A DNA stretch of 64,000 bases, taken from NCBI RefSeq assembly GCF_000296445.1, contig NZ_JH815198.1, forward strand, positions 928,584 to 992,583, given 5' to 3'. Every line of letters starts with the position of its first letter. Position 1 is the stretch's first letter. The DNA comes from Slackia piriformis YIT 12062. GTDB taxonomy: Bacteria > Actinomycetota > Coriobacteriia > Coriobacteriales > Eggerthellaceae. The notes beneath the pieces are model-generated. The model had not been told where the DNA came from. It saw only the letters and a list, made by a program, of their open reading frames with translations, and made no database searches. Shown in pieces: positions 53,031-61,327 of the stretch. The position numbers and the translations under genes are program-made.

Positions 53031-53060
53031 AAAATGCCGTCGGAAGAATACCGACGGCAT
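53031..53060 (-). terminator. Terminator downstream of serA
   Basis: ATGCCGTCGG, seven-base loop, CCGACGGCAT; on the minus strand the hairpin is followed by a T run. It separates serA from the mreB promoter region. Confidence 0.9.
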
Positions 53061-53103
53061 ATACATAATGTCACGATTATCTTTTCCGCGCAGACACGAG
53101 GTC

Positions 53104-54666
53104 TTACAGACGGATGCTCCATGCCCTGTTCGCATCGATCGCCGCCGCGACACGGTCGACGACGTCTTTGGATGCCTCGCTTTCCACATTCAGGAAGACG
53201 AGCACCTCTTTGCAGTCGGTTCGCTTGCCGATCGCCATAGTGGAGATATTGATGCCCTCTTCGCCGAGGATAGTGCCGATGCGGCCGATCTGACCGGGCT
53301 CGTCGGGATACAGGAAGACGAGGGCGTAGTCGGCGGGCACCACGTCAAGGCGGTAGCGCAGGATGGAGACGATATGCGTCTCATGCAAAGACCCCGGAAC
53401 GGTCGCGGAGATTTCGAGGCCATCGGCCTCCATGGACACGATGGAGTCGTACCCGCGCGAATCGGCCGAGACGGACACGTCCATCTTCACACCGTGACGA
53501 CGGGCGGACGCGTCCACGTTCTCGGACGAAACGGAAGCCTGACCCTGGCGCGAAAGCACGCCGCCCAGAGCAGATGCGGAAAGAACCTGCAGGTCATTGG
53601 CGCAAGGACCCGCCGCCATGATGGAAAGGTTCTTCGGAATGCCGCCCGAAAGCTGCGCGAGCACGCTGCCGCACATCTGGCATGCGGGAATGTAATTTGC
53701 CACGGCATCGGCAAGATCGCTTGAAACCATATTGATGACCGTGGGAACAACCAACCCCTCAAGACCGTTGGCGACATAGCGCGCGATGTTCACGCCGGCG
53801 CGCGCTTGCGCCTCTTCGGTGTTCGCACCCAGATGAGGCGTGAGAACAGCGCGGTCGAACTCGGAGAGGGGGGTTTCGGGAGCAGGCTCGGCCTCGAGCA
53901 TGTCAACGCCGCAAGCGAACACGCGACCGGCGGCCATGAAATCGGCCATAGCCGCTTCGTCGATTATGCCGCCGCGGGCGGTGTTCACCAGAACCACGCC
54001 GTCTTTCATCTTGGAGAATTCCTCGGCGGAAAACATATGATGGGTCTCTTCCGTGCGAGGAACGTGAACCGTGATGAAATCTGCCACCGGCAGGACTTCA
54101 TCCATGCTGTCGTATAAGGCGACGCCGAGCTGGCTCGCACGAGATACCGAACAGTACGGGTCGTAGCCGATCACGCGCATGCCGAATGCACGGGCGCGCT
54201 CGGCAACCAAGCCGCCAATACGGCCTAGGCCGAAAATGGCGAGGGTCTTTTCGAACAGCTCGTGGCCCATGAACTCATCACGACTCCAGCGGCCTTCGTG
54301 CAAGGAGTTGCTTGCCGCGGGAATCTCACGCGCAGCGGCGAGCATGAGCGCCATGGTGTGCTCGGCGGCAGAGACGATGTTGCTAGTAGGGACGTTGCAG
54401 ACAGGAATACCCGCCGCGGTGGCAGCGTCTACGTCAATATTGTCGCAGGTGACGCCAGCACGACCGATAATCTTGCAGTTTTTCGCAGCCTCGATAACCT
54501 CCGCGGTCACACAAGTGGCGCTGCGAACGATAAGCGCATCGTATGCAGGCACTGCGGCAAGAAGCTCATCGGGGGTCATGCCGTAGCGAGTATCGACTTC
54601 GTAGCCTTTGCCACGAAGAATCGCTATGCCCTCATCGACGATTTTATCGGTAACAAGAATTTTCAC
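53104..54666 (-). CDS. serA: D-3-phosphoglycerate dehydrogenase
   Basis: Oxidises 3-phosphoglycerate to 3-phosphohydroxypyruvate, the first step of serine synthesis. The 520-residue protein has the Rossmann motif G-L-G-R-I-G-G near residue 146, catalytic Arg in N-T-A-R-G-G-I, Glu in E-x-E-P-A-P-E, and His in L-T-P-H-L-G-A. The long form has an intervening (ASB) domain and a C-terminal ACT domain (D-E-P-G-Q-I-G-R-I-G-T). The start is GTG with GGGAG 6 nt upstream. A TATAAT -10 lies at 54731-54736 on the minus strand. Confidence 0.96.
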   Translation of the reverse strand: MKILVTDKIVDEGIAILRGKGYEVDTRYGMTPDELLAAVPAYDALIVRSATCVTAEVIEAAKNCKIIGRAGVTCDNIDVDAATAAGIPVCNVPTSNIVSAAEHTMALMLAAAREIPAASNSLHEGRWSRDEFMGHELFEKTLAIFGLGRIGGLVAERARAFGMRVIGYDPYCSVSRASQLGVALYDSMDEVLPVADFITVHVPRTEETHHMFSAEEFSKMKDGVVLVNTARGGIIDEAAMADFMAAGRVFACGVDMLEAEPAPETPLSEFDRAVLTPHLGANTEEAQARAGVNIARYVANGLEGLVVPTVINMVSSDLADAVANYIPACQMCGSVLAQLSGGIPKNLSIMAAGPCANDLQVLSASALGGVLSRQGQASVSSENVDASARRHGVKMDVSVSADSRGYDSIVSMEADGLEISATVPGSLHETHIVSILRYRLDVVPADYALVFLYPDEPGQIGRIGTILGEEGINISTMAIGKRTDCKEVLVFLNVESEASKDVVDRVAAAIDANRAWSIRL

Positions 54667-54730
54667 GGCACACTCCCGTCCGTCTCATGCTTGCACGTAT
54701 ATCCGCTGCGAATCACAGCATATAGATTGG

Positions 54731-54736
54731 ATTATA
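54731..54736 (-). promoter_or_regulatory. -10 element of serA
   Basis: A consensus TATAAT on the minus strand 65 nt before the serA GTG. No clear -35 is seen at the expected spacing. Confidence 0.5.
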
Positions 54737-54858
54737 CCGAGCACGCCATATCGCAATGCGAGAAGACGGGAAGCGGACGAATGGAGCGCACCAACGACGA
54801 TATTCTTACGAAGTTCGCAACAACAACGTATTCGAAACGAAGGAGCGAAGTACGGATC

Positions 54859-55863
54859 TTAAGACTTGCGCCCTACGAGAATGCGAGGACGGCCCGTAAG
54901 GTCGGCCTTCACTTCAACGGATTCATAACCAGCGCCGCGCGCAAGAATCGCCGCATCATCGAGACATTCCTCGTGCAGCTCGCAGGCAAACGCGCCGCCG
55001 ACGCGCAGCAGCCGATGCATGATGGGAAGCATCTCCCTGAAAATGTCCAACCCGTCGGGACCGCCTGCCAGAGCAAGCCTCGGCTCGAAATCAGACACTT
55101 CGTCGGGAAGCTTCTCCATGACGGCATCGGGAATATAAGGCGGATTGGAAACCACCAGGTCAAACGAACCGTTCAGGCGATCGGGAATAGCATCCGCAAG
55201 ATTGCACTCCAGAACGCGGACGCGGTCTTCAAGCCCGAGAGCGGCGGCGTTTTCACGCGCAAGCGCCACGGCTTCGGGGGCAAGATCGGTTGCCACCACG
55301 CGCGCTCGGGGCCTTTCGTAGGCGATAGAGCACGCGATACACCCGCTTCCCGTGCAAAGATCGGCCACCAAAGGGGCGCACGAGGAATCGAGCGCGGGAG
55401 CCGGCTCTTCCCCGCCTTTCGCCTCTTGCCCTTCGTCGGCCTCTTCTTTCGGCGCAAGCAGCTCTTCGAGCTCGGCATAGGAAAGCGAATCCACCGCGCA
55501 ACGACGTTCGGGCGCCGGAAGAAGCGCCAGCGCCTCGCTCACAAGCACCTCGGTCTCGGGACGCGGAATTAAAACGCCCGGGCGAACCTTGACGGCGATA
55601 TGACGAAACGCAACCTCGCCCGTGATGTATTGCAGAGGCTCGCCCGAAGCGCGACGCGTGACGAAACCGCGCAAAACATCGCGTTCCTCCATGGAGAGCG
55701 GGCGCTCGAAATTGACGTAGAGGTCGATGCGGCGCAGGCCCGTGGCCTCGGAAAGGAGCCACTCGGCCGAGAGGCGAGCATGCTCGTCTCCCTTGCGCTC
55801 GAGAAACCCCACGGTCCAGTCAAGCGCCGCTTTGATCGTCCAGGTATCGATGGGTTCGGACAC
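54859..55863 (-). CDS. prmC: Peptide chain release factor N5-glutamine methyltransferase
   Basis: Methylates the Gln of the G-G-Q motif in release factors RF1 and RF2. The 334-residue protein has an N-terminal helical domain, then V-A-D-L-C-T-G-S-G-C-I-A for S-adenosylmethionine and the catalytic N-P-P-Y near residue 233. A low-complexity segment of ~45 residues (Glu/Ala/Pro-rich, about 128-168) is inserted between the two domains. The start is GTG (55861-55863) just after the prfA stop. prfA-prmC is the normal order. Confidence 0.94.
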   Translation of the reverse strand: MSEPIDTWTIKAALDWTVGFLERKGDEHARLSAEWLLSEATGLRRIDLYVNFERPLSMEERDVLRGFVTRRASGEPLQYITGEVAFRHIAVKVRPGVLIPRPETEVLVSEALALLPAPERRCAVDSLSYAELEELLAPKEEADEGQEAKGGEEPAPALDSSCAPLVADLCTGSGCIACSIAYERPRARVVATDLAPEAVALARENAAALGLEDRVRVLECNLADAIPDRLNGSFDLVVSNPPYIPDAVMEKLPDEVSDFEPRLALAGGPDGLDIFREMLPIMHRLLRVGGAFACELHEECLDDAAILARGAGYESVEVKADLTGRPRILVGRKS

Positions 55864-55864
55864 C

Positions 55865-56923
55865 CTAGACCGCCTGCTCCAGCTTGCGGGCACGGTCAGC
55901 GGCCTGCAAGGCGGTGATGACGTCACCCAGGTTGTCGCCCAGAAGCACGCCGTTGTAGGTGGCATTGAAGCCGATGCGATGGTCGGTCACGCGGTCCTGG
56001 GGGCCGTTGTAGGTGCGGATTTTCTCGGCACGGTCGCCCGAACCGATCTGGGCCAGGCGCTCAGCGCCTTCGGCGGCCTGCTGCTCGGCGAGCATCTTCT
56101 CATAAAGGCGCGCGCGCAAAACGGCCATAGCCGCGATTTTGTTCTGCAGCTGAGACTTCTGGTCCTGAGACTGAACGACCAGGCCAGAAGGAAGATGGGT
56201 GATACGCACAGCGGAGTCGGTAGTGTTGACGCACTGACCGCCCGGGCCGCCCGCGCGATACACGTCGATGCGCAGATCGTTCTCGTTGATTTCGATATCG
56301 ATCTCGTCCGCCTCGGGAAGAACCGCGACGGTTGCCGTGGAGGTGTGAATACGGCCCTGGCTTTCGGTCTTGGGAACGCGCTGGACGCGGTGAACGCCCG
56401 ATTCGAATTTCATGACCGAATAGACTTTGTCGCCCTTTACCTTGAACTGGATTTCCTTATAACCGCCCGCTTCGGATGCGGAGACGTCCATGGTCTCCAC
56501 CTTCCAGCGATGCTGCTCGCAGAAACGCATATACATCTTGTACAGGTCGCCCGCGAAAATGGCAGCCTCGTCACCACCTGCGGCAGCGCGAATCTCGACG
56601 ATGATGTTCTTGTCGTCCGCGGGGTCGGAGGGAATGAGCATGAACTTGATGTCTTCTTCGAGCGCGGGAAGCTTAGATTCGGCCGCGGAGATGGTCTCCT
56701 GGGCGAATTCCTTCATGTCGGGATCGTCGAGCATCTCCTTTGCATCGGCGATGTCGTCGCACGCCTGCACATACTCGCGAGCCTTTTCGACAAGCGGACC
56801 CTGATTGGCGTATTCCTTGGAAAGACGCGTGTATTCCTTCTGATCGGCCAAGACCGCCGGATCGCCAAGCTTGGTCTGGAGCTCTTCGTAGCCCTTGATG
56901 ATTTTTTCGAGTTTGTCGCGCAT
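55865..56923 (-). CDS. prfA: Peptide chain release factor 1
   Basis: Terminates translation at UAA and UAG. The 352-residue protein has the G-G-Q loop in A-G-G-P-G-G-Q-C-V-N-T-T-D-S-A-V-R (about 224-240). It also has the R-V-P-K-T-E-S-Q-G-R-I-H-T-S-T region. AAGGAA precedes the ATG. It is followed directly by prmC, which methylates its Gln. Length and motifs are normal. Confidence 0.97.
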   Translation of the reverse strand: MRDKLEKIIKGYEELQTKLGDPAVLADQKEYTRLSKEYANQGPLVEKAREYVQACDDIADAKEMLDDPDMKEFAQETISAAESKLPALEEDIKFMLIPSDPADDKNIIVEIRAAAGGDEAAIFAGDLYKMYMRFCEQHRWKVETMDVSASEAGGYKEIQFKVKGDKVYSVMKFESGVHRVQRVPKTESQGRIHTSTATVAVLPEADEIDIEINENDLRIDVYRAGGPGGQCVNTTDSAVRITHLPSGLVVQSQDQKSQLQNKIAAMAVLRARLYEKMLAEQQAAEGAERLAQIGSGDRAEKIRTYNGPQDRVTDHRIGFNATYNGVLLGDNLGDVITALQAADRARKLEQAV

Positions 56924-57255
56924 GGATATTCCTTATTCTCGTCGAAGCACGCCCGCGCCGATATGAGCCGAAAAGCAGTCCGCCGCCCTTGACGGCGGCG
57001 GACGAATGCGCGGACGTCTGCCGTTGTTTTTCCAACGGTAGATAATACCACGCCAAAACGCTCTTCATGGTCTTTTCATCGCGCGAATTGAACGCGAGGA
57101 ACCCGGCACCAACGTCGCGAACCCGGCGTCGCAGGACGTGCGGGCGCATGGCATCGCAAACCGCCCACGCTGGCATCGCCGCAAACGGCACGCCTGCGCG
57201 CGACGCGACGGCTTTGGAAGATTGCCTTTCGGCACCCTTGCGTCATTCAGCGGCA
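56924..57255. other. Intergenic region upstream of prfA
   Basis: 332 nt between the binding-protein gene and prfA. It holds the terminator at 56971-57003 and a CCGTTG-TTTTTC-CAACGG hairpin at 57021-57038. A minus-strand frame at 57065-57256 starts inside this region but has no ribosome site or protein character. Confidence 0.6.
56971..57003 (-). terminator. Terminator between the binding-protein gene and prfA
   Basis: On the minus strand GTCCGCCGCC, a six-base loop and GGCGGCGGAC are followed by TGCTTTTC. It should end the transcript coming from 58254. Confidence 0.7.
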
Positions 57256-58254
57256 TTACGCCTTGGCAAACGTGCCGTTTCCTTCGTCATAGGTCAAAGC
57301 TTCCACCAGGTAGCCCTTGTTGAGCATCCAGTCCAAGACGGGCTGGACCATATCCTTTGTGGGAAGCGCCGCCTCGGGATACGTGGAGATGGCATAGGTA
57401 TCGGCGACCAGCTCGGGGAGGTTGGCCTTTTCCACGAGAAGCGCACGATAGGCCTCAGGGTCGGTATTGATTTCGTCTACAGCCTGGTTCCAGGCATCGC
57501 GCACAAGGTCAAGCGTAGCCTCTCCCCCGTCTTCAAGCCATGCGGTACGCACTGCAAGCACGGACTGGCTGATGTTTTCGCCCTGGGTGTCATCGGCAAG
57601 AAGGACCATACCCTGCGACTCTCCCAAAGCAAGCAGGCTTGCGGGCAGCGCCGCGGCGGCAACCTGGTTGTTCACCATAGACTCGTAGCGAACGGGCATC
57701 TTCTTGATCTCTTCGCTTACAATCTGATCGTCCGGCACGCCAGCGGATTCCATGAGCTTGTCCATCACGTACTCGGGAACCGTATTAGAGCCCACACCGA
57801 TTCCCTTGCCAGCAAGATCGGCAAGGCTGGTGATGCCCGATTCGGGGCAGGTCATAATGCCGAAACGACCCTGCGACGCATCAGCTCCCATGGTAACCCA
57901 GGGAAGCTGAACGTCCACGCCGGAAAGCTGCAAGGCCGCAGCCTGCTGCACGTCGGTCATGGCCGCATCGATCTCTCCTGCGGCAAACGCAGTGGAGAGC
58001 TCCTGCGCGCTTTGGAACGTGACGATTTCAACGTCGGAAGAAACGCCATTGGCACCATAGAGGCCCTCCTGCTCGGCAACCCAAAACGGAAGAGAGTCTT
58101 CCGTCTGCATGGTTCCAATGCGCATGGAAGCCTGCTCGGTGCTTTCTTGAGCTGCATCTTGCTGGGAGTTTTGCGCACAACCCGAAAGCGTGAACACACC
58201 GCATGCCACCAAGGCCGCGCATGCAAACATAAGCAGCTTCTTCTTCAAACTCAT
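57256..58254 (-). CDS. Orphan ABC-type substrate-binding lipoprotein (NMT1/SsuA-like)
   Basis: A 332-residue lipoprotein starting M-S-L-K-K-K-L-L, with lipobox L-S-G-C near residue 26. The mature part resembles the SsuA/TauA/ThiY-type binding proteins: P-F-W-V-A-E-Q-E-G-L-Y, F-x-S-A-Q-E-L-S-T-A-F-A-A-G-E-I-D-A-A, L-A-D-L-A-G-K-G-I-G-V-G. Those bind sulphonates, taurine or thiamine precursors; the ligand here is unknown. No permease or ATPase lies nearby, so it must use one encoded elsewhere or act otherwise. AGGAGGAAGACTG precedes the ATG. Confidence 0.85.
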   Translation of the reverse strand: MSLKKKLLMFACAALVACGVFTLSGCAQNSQQDAAQESTEQASMRIGTMQTEDSLPFWVAEQEGLYGANGVSSDVEIVTFQSAQELSTAFAAGEIDAAMTDVQQAAALQLSGVDVQLPWVTMGADASQGRFGIMTCPESGITSLADLAGKGIGVGSNTVPEYVMDKLMESAGVPDDQIVSEEIKKMPVRYESMVNNQVAAAALPASLLALGESQGMVLLADDTQGENISQSVLAVRTAWLEDGGEATLDLVRDAWNQAVDEINTDPEAYRALLVEKANLPELVADTYAISTYPEAALPTKDMVQPVLDWMLNKGYLVEALTYDEGNGTFAKA

Positions 58255-58447
58255 AGACAGTCTTCCTCCTTTTTCCTTGCGGGGCATTTGAAACATTAGA
58301 ATGCGGCATGACAAGCACACAGCTACCAGGCGAAAGCTCGGCGCAAGCGCGACGGCCGCCATAAACGCAAACGGCCAAAACGCCCCATACATAACAACGC
58401 GCACCGCCTAAAGCGATGCGCGTATTTTAAGCTAGCAGAAAAGCCCT

Positions 58448-59383
58448 CTACGAAAGCGACAGAAACTCGAAAGCAGCGTTAGCGGCGTTCGCACCATCCC
58501 CAACGGCAGTAGATACCTGACGCAACGCCTTCGTGCGTAGATCGCCCGCGACGAAAACACCGGGGATGTTAGTCGCGCCCGATTCGCCCGCCACAACATA
58601 GCCCGCCGCATCAAGCTCGATGCCCGAGCCTTCGAGCAGTGCATTCTTCGGCTGCATGCCCACGGCCACGAACAAGGCCGACGTAGGCAACTCAAAAGAA
58701 TTGCCGGTCTTGACGTTGCGCACGGTCACGGCCGAAAGCTTCCCATCTTCGTCACGAAGGCCGTCAACAACGCTGTTCACATGAACCGTCACGTTGGCGA
58801 GGTCTGCAAGCGCATCCGTGTAGACGGCGTCAGCGCGAAAGCCCTCGCGACGATGGACCAGGTGAACCTCAGAGCAGATGCGAGAAAGATACAGCACATC
58901 GCCGAGCGCTGTGTTGCCGCCTCCCACCACCACGGCGGTTTTTCCGCGGAAGAACCCGCCGTCGCACGTCGCGCAGTATGAAACGCCCTTGCCCGCGAGT
59001 TCGCCCTCACGGTCAACACCAAGGGCACGCGGTTCTGCGCCCATGGCAAGAATCACGACGTCAGCGGTGTATTCGTTGCCAAATGCCGTCACGAGCTTTT
59101 TAGGAGAGGAAGCAAGGTCCAAAGACGAAATCTCCTCGTTGACGGAAACGGCGCCGAAGCGATTCGCCTGAGCGCTCATGGCGAAAGCCAGATCGAACGG
59201 AGAGACGCCTTCGGCGAATCCCGGATAATTGTCCAGATGCTCGGTTTCGGTCATCTGCCCGCCCGGCCCCATTCGCTCGAATACGACTGTGGAAAGGCCG
59301 GAGCGAGCGGTGTAGAGAGCCGACGTAAGACCCGCGGGGCCTTGGCCTATGACGGCGACGTTGAAATGAGTATTCTTCTCCAT
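58448..59383 (-). CDS. trxB: Thioredoxin reductase
   Basis: A flavoprotein that reduces thioredoxin with NADPH. The 311-residue protein has the FAD motif G-Q-G-P-A-G-L near residue 13, the redox-active C-A-T-C near residue 137, the NADPH motif G-G-G-N-T-A-L-G-D near 155 and late G-V-F-V-A-G-D. GGGAGATTATC precedes the ATG. trxA lies 142 nt upstream on the same strand, behind its own terminator, so the two are related but separate units. Confidence 0.95.
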   Translation of the reverse strand: MEKNTHFNVAVIGQGPAGLTSALYTARSGLSTVVFERMGPGGQMTETEHLDNYPGFAEGVSPFDLAFAMSAQANRFGAVSVNEEISSLDLASSPKKLVTAFGNEYTADVVILAMGAEPRALGVDREGELAGKGVSYCATCDGGFFRGKTAVVVGGGNTALGDVLYLSRICSEVHLVHRREGFRADAVYTDALADLANVTVHVNSVVDGLRDEDGKLSAVTVRNVKTGNSFELPTSALFVAVGMQPKNALLEGSGIELDAAGYVVAGESGATNIPGVFVAGDLRTKALRQVSTAVGDGANAANAAFEFLSLS

Positions 59384-59478
59384 GATAATCTCCCTGGTAA
59401 AGCAAGCGGGCGAATGCGCCGGACGGCTTGCGAAAGGTTACGAACCTGCGCGTTTGCGAAAGATTCCTCCGCGCGATG

Positions 59479-59507
59479 AAAAAAGCCCGACTCTATGAGC
59501 CGGGCTT
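59479..59507 (-). terminator. Terminator downstream of trxA
   Basis: AAGCCCGGCTC, TAT-containing loop and GAGTCGGGCTT on the minus strand, with one mismatch, followed by a T run. Confidence 0.85.
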
Positions 59508-59525
59508 CGCATTTGATTAAAGAGC

Positions 59526-59834
59526 CTAGCCCAGAAGCGCCAGGAGGTTCTGCTTGGGCTGCGCGCCCATGGTGGAGCGCTTGACCTCCCCGTTTTCGAA
59601 GACGAGGATGGTGGGAACACTCATGATGCCGAAACGCTGAGCGAGCTCAGGAGATTGGTCAATGTCGACCTTGTAGACCGCCGCTTTGCCTTCGACCTCT
59701 GCGGCGACTTCGTCAAGAACCGGGGCGAGCATCTTGCAGGGACCGCACCAGGTGGCAAAGAAGTCCACCATAACCGGGCCTTGCGCCTGCATGACCTTGG
59801 ATTCGAACTCGGAAGCGTTGATTACGTGTGCCAT
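59526..59834 (-). CDS. trxA: Thioredoxin
   Basis: A 102-residue disulphide reductase. The active site W-C-G-P-C-K lies near residue 30, after F-F-A-T, and the cis-proline motif is M-S-V-P-T-I-L-V-F. GAAAGGACC precedes the ATG. A likely promoter lies at about 59936-59965 (TTGCAA and TATGAT, 16 bp apart, minus strand). It is divergent from the patatin gene. Confidence 0.97.
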   Translation of the reverse strand: MAHVINASEFESKVMQAQGPVMVDFFATWCGPCKMLAPVLDEVAAEVEGKAAVYKVDIDQSPELAQRFGIMSVPTILVFENGEVKRSTMGAQPKQNLLALLG

Positions 59835-60119
59835 GATAGGTCCTTTCGCGATGGGCGGATGCCTTAGGCGGACATGCTTTCTTTCAATCGGCTTCGTCTG
59901 GCTTCAGGCTCCAACCTGTTATTTGATACCGAAATCATATCATATAAAGCCGATATTGCAAGCAAGAAGCGCTTCGTCACGATCTGCGCACATCCACGTT
60001 ACCGAGGCGTTGATTATTCGATGGTCTGATGCAGACGCTTGACCGACCTGTTGCTTTGCTTGAGGATTGCAGGAAGCAACGAAGAAACGCCTCGCCGCGC
60101 ATCAGGAAAAGAGCACGCC

Positions 60120-61040
60120 ATGAAGCAATCGTATTACACAAGCCCCGCCGCGCAACGCACGCCCGCCTACGAGGGCTCCCCCGTCCTGGACGTCAACCTG
60201 ATTTTGGAAGGCGGGGCCATGCGCGGCCAGTTCACCGCCGGCGTGCTGGACTACTTCATGGACAACGGCCTGTGGTGCAAAAACGTCGTAGGCACCAGCG
60301 CAGGCGCGCTGAACGGCTACAACTACATAGCGGGCGAGCTCGGCCGCACGTGTTACCTCAACACGAAGTACTGCGGCGATCCGCGCTATCTGTCTATGCG
60401 CAACTTCGCGCTCACTGGCAGCGCCATCAGGCGCGATTTCATGTTCGACGAAATTCCGAACAGGCTTGAGCCGTTCAATTTCGACGCGTTTCGCAACTCC
60501 CCCATGCGGCTGACCACCGTGGCAAGCAACCTCGAAACCGGCGAAGCGGACTACCACGTCATGAAAGACGCGCACGACGAGCGCGACTTGCTGTATTTGC
60601 AGGCATCCGCGAGCATGCCGCTGGTGTCGAAAATCATCGAAGTGGACGGCAAAAAGCTCCTCGACGGAGGCCCGTGCGACAGCGTGCCTTTGCTTCATTG
60701 CATCTTGGACGGAGTGGGAGACAAGCACATCGTCGTGCTGACGCAGGATGCTACCTATATAAAGAGCCCGAACAAGACCATGCCGCTGGCTCACAGGGTC
60801 TATAGCGACTATCCCCTTTTCGCAGAGCGCATGGAGCATCGCCATTTCGAATACAACCGCACGTACCGATGGGTTCGAAAGCTGCATAACGAAGGCAAGG
60901 TGTTCATGATTCAGCCTCCCGAACCGGTTACCATCTCAAACATGGAGAAAGACCCTGAAAAACTCCTTGCCCTCTATGAGCAGGGCTATGCCGAAGCAGC
61001 GCGCCAATGGAGCGCTCTACAGGCGTATTTGGAGAAATAG
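60120..61040 (+). CDS. Patatin-like phospholipase family protein
   Basis: A 306-residue serine hydrolase of the patatin (YjjU/RssA-like) family. It has the oxyanion motif L-E-G-G-A-M-R-G, the nucleophile motif G-T-S-A-G (Ser near residue 64), and the catalytic Asp in L-L-D-G-G (about 188). There is no signal peptide, so it probably acts in the cytoplasm on lipids. CAGGAAAAGAG precedes the ATG. Substrate unknown. Confidence 0.88.
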   Translation: MKQSYYTSPAAQRTPAYEGSPVLDVNLILEGGAMRGQFTAGVLDYFMDNGLWCKNVVGTSAGALNGYNYIAGELGRTCYLNTKYCGDPRYLSMRNFALTGSAIRRDFMFDEIPNRLEPFNFDAFRNSPMRLTTVASNLETGEADYHVMKDAHDERDLLYLQASASMPLVSKIIEVDGKKLLDGGPCDSVPLLHCILDGVGDKHIVVLTQDATYIKSPNKTMPLAHRVYSDYPLFAERMEHRHFEYNRTYRWVRKLHNEGKVFMIQPPEPVTISNMEKDPEKLLALYEQGYAEAARQWSALQAYLEK

Positions 61041-61114
61041 AACCAGGCCGAGCGGCTATAATTCAGACGTACCTAACACATTTTTGCATTCGCATCGCAC
61101 CAATCGGAGTCTCT

Positions 61115-61327
61115 ATGCCGAGCATCTACCATAGAAACATGCCTGAGGCCACCTACGGCGCCGCCGGCTACTTCAATAGCAGCTACCAGGAATCCTGGCT
61201 TGAAGACGAACTTGCCCAACGAGTGATTAAATCGGTTGACAAGTCGACCGCACCAGGAAGCGGCCCCGTCGGCAGCAAGGCGCTCGGTCTTATTGCCAGC
61301 ATTTTTCCAGAAAGCAATATGCAATGA
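61115..61327 (+). CDS. Small hypothetical protein coupled to the next gene
   Basis: A 70-residue reading frame starting M-P-S-I-Y-H-R-N. It is polar, with no membrane segment or known motif. Its TGA overlaps the ATG of the next gene (ATGA), which is typical of true operon neighbours. It begins 75 nt after the patatin stop. I know no homologue, so this rests on position only. Confidence 0.45.
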   Translation: MPSIYHRNMPEATYGAAGYFNSSYQESWLEDELAQRVIKSVDKSTAPGSGPVGSKALGLIASIFPESNMQ

